Assembly: GCA_905215335.1 (NCBI GenBank)
Contig: CAJMPQ010000006.1
Location: forward strand, 60,391-124,390
Reading direction: 5' to 3'
Origin: an uncultured bacterium
GTDB lineage: Bacteria > Cyanobacteriota > Vampirovibrionia > Gastranaerophilales > Gastranaerophilaceae
DNA: 64,000 nt
This document shows, piece after piece, positions 59,071-64,000 of the stretch. A program made the position numbers and the translations under genes. Each line of letters starts with the position of its first letter. The first letter of the stretch is position 1. The notes beneath the pieces were generated by a model. That model worked only from the letters and a program-made list of their open reading frames with translations, made no database searches and was not told the DNA's origin.

Positions 59071-60930
59071 ATGAAAAAGAAATTATTAATTACGTTGGCT
59101 ATTTTGGTTGCATCGTGTGGTTATAATCATAATGTTTTTGCGAATGAACCATCAAATTTAAAAGGATATCAACTTCAAATATTGAACAAAGTTAATACAC
59201 CAAAGGACTTGAAAAAACTTTCAATCGCAGATATGAACCTTTTAGCAGAAGATATAAGATATGCAATAATGAAAAGGTCAAATACAATTGGTGGTCATTT
59301 GGGACCTGATTTAGGAATTGTAGAAGCTACTATAGCATTACATTATGTATTTGATTCTCCAAAAGATAAAATAGTTTATGATGTATCACATCAAATTTAT
59401 CCTCATAAAATTTTAACAGGTCGAAAAGATGGATTTTTAAATCCGGAAAAGCATCCTGAAATTTCTGGATATTCAAATCCCCAAGAAAGTGAACATGATT
59501 ATTTTGTAGTTGGTCATACTTCTACTGGTGTAAGTTTGGCGACAGGCATGGCAAAAGCAAGAGACTTACAAAAAGATAAATATAATGTTGTAGCTTTAGT
59601 TGGTGATGGCTCTTTGAGTGGTGGTGAAGCTTATGAGGGGTTAAACAATGCTGCTGTATTAGGTAGCAATATGATTATTGTAGTTAACGATAATGAAATG
59701 GCGATAGCAGAAACTCATGGTGGTTTGTATAGAAATTTAGCATTATTGAGACAAACTAAAGGGACTGCTGCAAATAACATTTTCAAAGCTATGGGATTTG
59801 AATATTATTATGTAGAAGATGGTAATAATATTAATGCTTTAATAAATACTTTCAAACAAGTAAAAGATACAAATCATCCGGTAGTTGTGCATATTCATAC
59901 CTTAAAGGGTAAAGGCCTTCAAGAAGCTGTAGAAAATAAAGAAGCATATCATTATATAGCAGCTGGGACAATTGATCCAGGCAAAGTTCAAACCGGAATT
60001 GAAGAAACATATAACAGTATCACATCAGATTATGTTTTAAAGAAGAAAAAGCATGATTCAAAATTGTTAGTAATTTCTCCGGCAACACCTGCTGCAACTG
60101 GTTTAACAAAAGATATAAGGACGACATTAGGAGAAAACTATACAGATGTTGGTATCGCAGAAGAGCATGCGGTAGCTTATGCTTCAGGAATTGCTAAAAA
60201 TGGAGGCAGACCTATTTTAGAAGTTATGAGTTCATTTATCCAAAGATCTTATGACCAATTATCACAAGATTTAGCATTAAATAATTCACCGGCAACTATA
60301 TTAGTTTTTGGCGGTGGGATTTCGAGTGCAGATATGACACATTTAGGAATATTTGATATTCCACTAATTTCCAATATTCCAAATATGGTTTATTTAGCAC
60401 CTACAACTAAAGAAGAATATTTAGCGATGTTAGATTGGTCAACAAGTCAGAAAAATTATCCTGTGGCAATAAGAGTACCTAGCGGTAAAGTTGTTTCATC
60501 AGGAGTAAAAGATAATACAGATTATTCAAAATTAAACAAATATAAAGTAGAAGAATCTGGTAATGAAATTGCAATTATCGCTGCAGGTAATTTCTTCCAA
60601 CTAGGTAAGCAATTAAAGCAAGAAATTGCTAAGCAATTAGGAATCAATGCTACATTAATTAATCCAAAATTCTTAACAGGTGTGGATGAAGAATTATTGA
60701 AGAATTTAGAAGCAAATCATAAAATTGTAATCACTTTAGAAAGCGGAGCTTTAGATGGTGGATTTGGAGAAAAAATTTCAAGATTTTACTCACATAGTAA
60801 TATGAAGGTATTCAACTATGGTGCAAAAAAAGAGTTTACAGATAGAGTTCCATTAGAAACTTTAAATCAAAGATATCATTTAACTCCAGATTTAATAATT
60901 CAAGATATTTCACCATATTTAAAAAAATAA
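59071..60930 (+). CDS. Exported DXS-like / transketolase-family TPP enzyme
   Basis: The 619-residue protein aligns by motif with 1-deoxy-D-xylulose-5-phosphate synthase but begins with a signal peptide (MKKKLLITLAILVASC). Its VAS-C16 fits a lipobox. Kept features are H76 in GGHLGPDLG, DVSHQIYPHKILTGR, the TPP motif G178-D179-G180 to N206-D207-N208, the catalytic E364 in GIAEEHAVAYASG, R392 in QRSYDQ and H424. Changed features are the DRAG Arg (E. coli R420), here in FGGG; the RYPRG Arg (R478), here S471 in RVPSG; and the Tyr equivalent to Y392, here M386. In E. coli the two arginines bind the glyceraldehyde-phosphate phosphate. A new acceptor and a periplasmic or surface location are inferred. 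GAAGGAGGG precedes the ATG. Confidence 0.85.
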   Translation: MKKKLLITLAILVASCGYNHNVFANEPSNLKGYQLQILNKVNTPKDLKKLSIADMNLLAEDIRYAIMKRSNTIGGHLGPDLGIVEATIALHYVFDSPKDKIVYDVSHQIYPHKILTGRKDGFLNPEKHPEISGYSNPQESEHDYFVVGHTSTGVSLATGMAKARDLQKDKYNVVALVGDGSLSGGEAYEGLNNAAVLGSNMIIVVNDNEMAIAETHGGLYRNLALLRQTKGTAANNIFKAMGFEYYYVEDGNNINALINTFKQVKDTNHPVVVHIHTLKGKGLQEAVENKEAYHYIAAGTIDPGKVQTGIEETYNSITSDYVLKKKKHDSKLLVISPATPAATGLTKDIRTTLGENYTDVGIAEEHAVAYASGIAKNGGRPILEVMSSFIQRSYDQLSQDLALNNSPATILVFGGGISSADMTHLGIFDIPLISNIPNMVYLAPTTKEEYLAMLDWSTSQKNYPVAIRVPSGKVVSSGVKDNTDYSKLNKYKVEESGNEIAIIAAGNFFQLGKQLKQEIAKQLGINATLINPKFLTGVDEELLKNLEANHKIVITLESGALDGGFGEKISRFYSHSNMKVFNYGAKKEFTDRVPLETLNQRYHLTPDLIIQDISPYLKK

Positions 60931-60949
60931 TTTAGGTAAGATAGGTAGA

Positions 60950-60988
60950 AATAAAAAAGGGAAACTTTATAAGTTTCTCTTTTTTATT
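60950..60988 (+). terminator. Terminator of the DXS-like gene
   Basis: AATAAAAAAGGGAAACTT pairs with AAGTTTCTCTTTTTTATT (one G-U pair), giving an A/T-flanked hairpin. Confidence 0.8.
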
Positions 60989-61081
60989 GGCTAAAACCTT
61001 AATTTTTTATTAAGATTTCAATATTAATATATGTTTATGTTACACTTTAAGCAATGATAGACTTGGAGAGGTAGTAACATA

Positions 61082-63736
61082 ATGTTAAAATATTTATTAA
61101 AGCTTTTAGGCGATCCTAATGAGAAGAAAGTAAAAGCAATGATGGGTATTGTAGAGCACATTAATGCTTTAGAACCTGAATTTGCGAAGATGACAGATGA
61201 TGAACTTCGAGCAAAGACTCAAGAATTTAAAGATATATTGGCAAAACGTCCGACATCAAAAAATTTCAAAGAAGATTTGAAACTTGAGAAAGAAGCATTA
61301 GATAAAATTTTACCGGAAGCTTTTGCAACAGTTAGAGAGGCTGGTAAAAGAGTATTAAATATGCGTCATTTTGATGTTCAATTGATCGGTGGTTATTTCT
61401 TGCACAATGGTCATATTGCAGAAATGAGAACTGGTGAAGGTAAAACATTAGTTGCTACGCTACCTGCATATTTGAATGCATTGACAGGTAAGGGTGTTCA
61501 CGTAATTACAGTAAACGATTACTTAGCAAAACGTGATAGTGAATGGATGGGTAAAATCTATAAGTTTTTAGGTTTAACTGTTGGTGTAATTCTTTCAAAT
61601 GGGGAAGGTGCAAGAGATTTCGATGTAAAAAAACATGCATATCAATGTGATATTACATACGGAACTAATAATGAATTTGGTTTTGATTATTTGAGAGATA
61701 ATATGGCGTCAAGTGTTGAAATGCTTGTTCAAAGACCATTTAATTATGCAATCATAGATGAAGTTGATAGTATTTTGATTGATGAAGCAAGAACTCCATT
61801 AATTATAAGCGGTCGTTTAGCTCAATCTGCAGAGACATATCAATTAATGGCAAGAATTGCACCTCAATTGCAAAAAGAGGTTGATTATACTGTCGATGAA
61901 AAAAATAAAAACGTAATTTTGACAGAAGAAGGTATTGATCATGCTCAAGAGTTAATTGGTATAAAAGACTTATTTGACATTCATACGCAGTATGCTCATC
62001 ATCTTTTGCAAGCGTTAAAAGCCAAAGAATTATTTGTTCGTGATACGGATTATGTAGTTCGTAATGACGAAGTTATGATTGTAGATGAATTTACCGGACG
62101 ATTGATGGAAGGCAGACGTTGGTCAGATGGTTTACACCAAGCGGTAGAAGCAAAAGAAGGTGTGGCAATTCAAGATGAAACTCAAACTTTAGCAAGTATT
62201 ACGTTCCAAAATTTATTTAGATTGTATCCAAAACTTTCAGGTATGACAGGTACAGCCATGACTGAAGAAGCTGAATTTGGTAAAATCTACAATTTGGAAG
62301 TTACAACAATTCCAACGAACAAACCTGATATTAGAATAAATTATCCTGACGTAATTTATAAATCAGAAGCTCAAAAATATTTAGCTGTAGTAGATGATAT
62401 TATTGAGCAACATAAAATAGGAAGACCAGTTTTAGTAGGTACAATTAGTATTGAAAAATCTGAATATGTTTCAGAGTTATTGCGTCAAAGAGGAATAAAA
62501 CATAATGTTTTAAATGCAAAACACCATGAAAAAGAAGCACATATTATTGCTCAAGCAGGCCGTTGGGGTGCGGTAACAATTGCAACCAATATGGCAGGTC
62601 GTGGTACAGATATTTTATTAGGTGGTAATGCTGAATATTTAGCAAAAGCGGAATTAGAAGAACGTGGTATTGATGAAAATACTCCGGATTATGAAAATCT
62701 AAAAAATGAAGCATTGGAAAGAGCTAGAAAGATTACAGAGGAAGAGCATGCCAAAGTAGTAGAAGTTGGGGGCTTACATGTAATCGGTACTGAACGTCAT
62801 GAGTCTCGTCGTATAGATAACCAATTGCGTGGTCGTGCAGCTCGTCAAGGAGACCCTGGTTCGACAAGATTTTTCTTATCATTGGAAGATAATTTGATGA
62901 GAATATTTGGTGGTGAAAAGATTACACAATTGATGACGGCATTAAATGTTCCGGAAGACATGGCAATAGATTCACCATTAATTACAAAAAGAATTCAATC
63001 TGCTCAAAAGAAAGTTGAAACCTTCCACTTTGATATGAGAAAGTCGGTTCTTGAATATGATGATGTTATGAATATTCAACGTGAAAAATTCTATCGTCAA
63101 AGAAGAAAAGTTCTTGTAGGAGAAGGTTTATACGATGATATTTTATACATGATGGAACGAGAAGTTGATAGATTGATGAGAAGTTACATTTCTCCGGAAC
63201 AAAAAGTCGAAGAGTACGTATATGAAGATCTTCAAACAATGATAAAAGAACTACACTCTACAGTACCTCAATTATCAACTTTTGAAGTTTCGGATATTCA
63301 AAACATGCGATTTGAGCCAATGTATAATAAAATAAAAGATTTTGTTATTGAGGCGTACAAAAATCATGAAATAGAAATAATTAATTTCTACAACCAAGTA
63401 ATCAGTGACTATAATGCAGGTTATCCTCTTCAAGAACCATTCTCATCTGATAACGTAGTAAGACATTTAGAAAAAGATGTATTATTAAAAGTTGTAGATA
63501 GCAAATGGATTGATCACTTACATAATATCGACATGCTAAGAGAAGGAATAGGTTTAAGAGCGTATGGTCAGAAAGATCCATTAATAGAATATAAAAAAGA
63601 AGCATACGATTTATTTAATAAAATGATGTATGAAATACAAAGTGATACAGTAAAACATTTATTCAGAACAAAATTTGGAGTACAAATAGTAAATAGTAAT
63701 CCAGAAGAAACCTCGGAAGAAACTCCGGAAGAATAA
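61082..63736 (+). CDS. secA: Protein translocase ATPase SecA
   Basis: The 884-residue SecA has Walker A MRTGEGKTL near residue 118, the IIDEVDSILIDEARTPLIISG motif, PPXD crosslinking domain, the second nucleotide-binding domain with ATNMAGRGTDILLGGN and DNQLRGRAARQGDPGSTRFFLSLEDNLM, and the helical scaffold ending FRTKFGVQIV. The C-terminal zinc-binding SecB-binding tail is missing; a short Glu/Pro-rich end replaces it. It drives secretion through SecYEG. The ATG is 10 nt after GAGAGG. Confidence 0.97.
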   Translation: MLKYLLKLLGDPNEKKVKAMMGIVEHINALEPEFAKMTDDELRAKTQEFKDILAKRPTSKNFKEDLKLEKEALDKILPEAFATVREAGKRVLNMRHFDVQLIGGYFLHNGHIAEMRTGEGKTLVATLPAYLNALTGKGVHVITVNDYLAKRDSEWMGKIYKFLGLTVGVILSNGEGARDFDVKKHAYQCDITYGTNNEFGFDYLRDNMASSVEMLVQRPFNYAIIDEVDSILIDEARTPLIISGRLAQSAETYQLMARIAPQLQKEVDYTVDEKNKNVILTEEGIDHAQELIGIKDLFDIHTQYAHHLLQALKAKELFVRDTDYVVRNDEVMIVDEFTGRLMEGRRWSDGLHQAVEAKEGVAIQDETQTLASITFQNLFRLYPKLSGMTGTAMTEEAEFGKIYNLEVTTIPTNKPDIRINYPDVIYKSEAQKYLAVVDDIIEQHKIGRPVLVGTISIEKSEYVSELLRQRGIKHNVLNAKHHEKEAHIIAQAGRWGAVTIATNMAGRGTDILLGGNAEYLAKAELEERGIDENTPDYENLKNEALERARKITEEEHAKVVEVGGLHVIGTERHESRRIDNQLRGRAARQGDPGSTRFFLSLEDNLMRIFGGEKITQLMTALNVPEDMAIDSPLITKRIQSAQKKVETFHFDMRKSVLEYDDVMNIQREKFYRQRRKVLVGEGLYDDILYMMEREVDRLMRSYISPEQKVEEYVYEDLQTMIKELHSTVPQLSTFEVSDIQNMRFEPMYNKIKDFVIEAYKNHEIEIINFYNQVISDYNAGYPLQEPFSSDNVVRHLEKDVLLKVVDSKWIDHLHNIDMLREGIGLRAYGQKDPLIEYKKEAYDLFNKMMYEIQSDTVKHLFRTKFGVQIVNSNPEETSEETPEE

Positions 63737-63759
63737 AATAGAACAAAAATTGTAGAATA

Positions 63760-63796
63760 AAAACTCCCTAAAACTATTGATTTTAGGGAGTTTTTA
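63760..63796 (+). terminator. Terminator of secA
   Basis: AAACTCCCTAAAA pairs perfectly with TTTTAGGGAGTTT around a 7-base loop. Confidence 0.9.
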
Positions 63797-63847
63797 CATT
63801 TTTATTACGAAATATTAAAATTTTCAAAAAAATATTGAACAAGGGGG

Positions 63848-63876
63848 TTGATTTTTAAAATTGTTTGTTCTACACT
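63848..63876 (+). promoter_or_regulatory. Promoter 1 for a gene beyond the right edge
   Basis: TTGATT at 63848-63853 and TACACT at 63871-63876 are 17 bases apart. A GTGC/GCAC mini-hairpin follows near 63894. The gene it serves lies outside the window. Confidence 0.5.
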
Positions 63877-63954
63877 AAAAGACGTGCGAAGGGCACAGAT
63901 AAGTTTTAAAAATATAAATAGCAAAAAGTTTTAAAATTTATTTAAAAAAATTAC

Positions 63955-63982
63955 TTGACAATAAAAATTCAGGTGATAAGAT
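63955..63982 (+). promoter_or_regulatory. Promoter 2 for a gene beyond the right edge
   Basis: TTGACA at 63955-63960 and TAAGAT at 63977-63982 have a 16-base spacer. A second strong promoter close to the first suggests a highly transcribed or regulated gene just outside. Confidence 0.5.
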
Positions 63983-64000
63983 AAAGGAACCGCGAGGGAA

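Noticed and set aside
59071..60930. Simple annotation as dxs
   Set aside because: The signal peptide and the changed phosphate-binding positions make a normal DXS role doubtful, so no gene symbol is given.
1..64000. CRISPR arrays, insertion sequences or prophage
   Set aside because: No regularly spaced repeats, transposase or integrase frames, or phage structural genes were seen. The GH24 and amidase genes alone do not make a prophage.

Overview
This is a low-GC (roughly 30 percent) bacterial chromosome segment with no insertion sequences, prophage or CRISPR array. TGA is used as a normal stop (for example at the end of the FixC-like gene). The gene set fits a gut-type non-photosynthetic cyanobacterial relative (Vampirovibrionia/Melainabacteria, Gastranaerophilales-like): several prepilins with the FTLAEVLITLGIIG core, an MCE/MlaD envelope protein, a VKOR-thioredoxin fusion, a GH57 enzyme, and many small lineage-specific proteins. 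The taxonomic call is an inference from gene style, not from a marker tree.

Layout. 0-8.4 kb: a partial membrane protein (minus), FixC-FixX redox proteins with a small RWYD-repeat protein, then lysA-cdaA-yitT. 8.4-13 kb (minus): an SH3-like secreted protein, pheT and anmK, followed by a 550-base gap with structured or decayed sequence. 13.4-15.4 kb: two tandem WYL-type regulators. 15.3-20.5 kb (minus): der, two TPR-like proteins, queH and a VKOR-DsbA fusion. 20.7-29.3 kb: an MshEN-like protein, asparaginase, a cell-wall hydrolase cluster (GH24 lysozyme; a LysM-amidase gene split at an A8 tract), upp, an MCE protein, YkgJ-like, EamA and CorA transporters. 29.6-34 kb: an intact prepilin, RNase P RNA, tmk, map and a TPR membrane protein. 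34-38 kb: a long coiled-coil protein and rimP-nusA. 39-47 kb: an orphan NarL-type response regulator, nadB-nadC, a 24-residue membrane peptide gene, a GH57 amylase-like enzyme, and an amino-acid symporter coupled to an ACT protein. 48.8-51.3 kb (minus): rpmG-tRNA-Trp-secE-nusG-rplK-rplA. 51.5-53.1 kb (minus): two related coiled-coil proteins and coaD. 54.3-63.7 kb: gpmI, a SNF2-family helicase, an exported DXS-like thiamine-diphosphate enzyme, and secA.

Most striking observations. (1) Three unlinked prepilin genes (37924, 47298, 53489) share a nearly identical 5' end containing a run of 9-10 G residues. In all three the run puts the pilin body out of frame with the only plausible start codon, and changing the run to 8 or 11 G restores one continuous prepilin frame in every case. 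This looks like contingency (phase-variable) or slippage-controlled expression of a pilin set. (2) A DXS/transketolase-like enzyme (59071-60930) carries a lipoprotein-type signal peptide. It keeps the TPP motif and catalytic Glu but lacks the arginines that bind the substrate phosphate in true DXS. Its promoter carries a perfect 15-bp palindrome. (3) A LysM-amidase gene is split by an A8 tract at a point where both halves carry the same repeat. (4) Several lineage-type small repeat families appear: RWYD repeats, IYxxLP repeats and an N-terminal F[KT]G motif.
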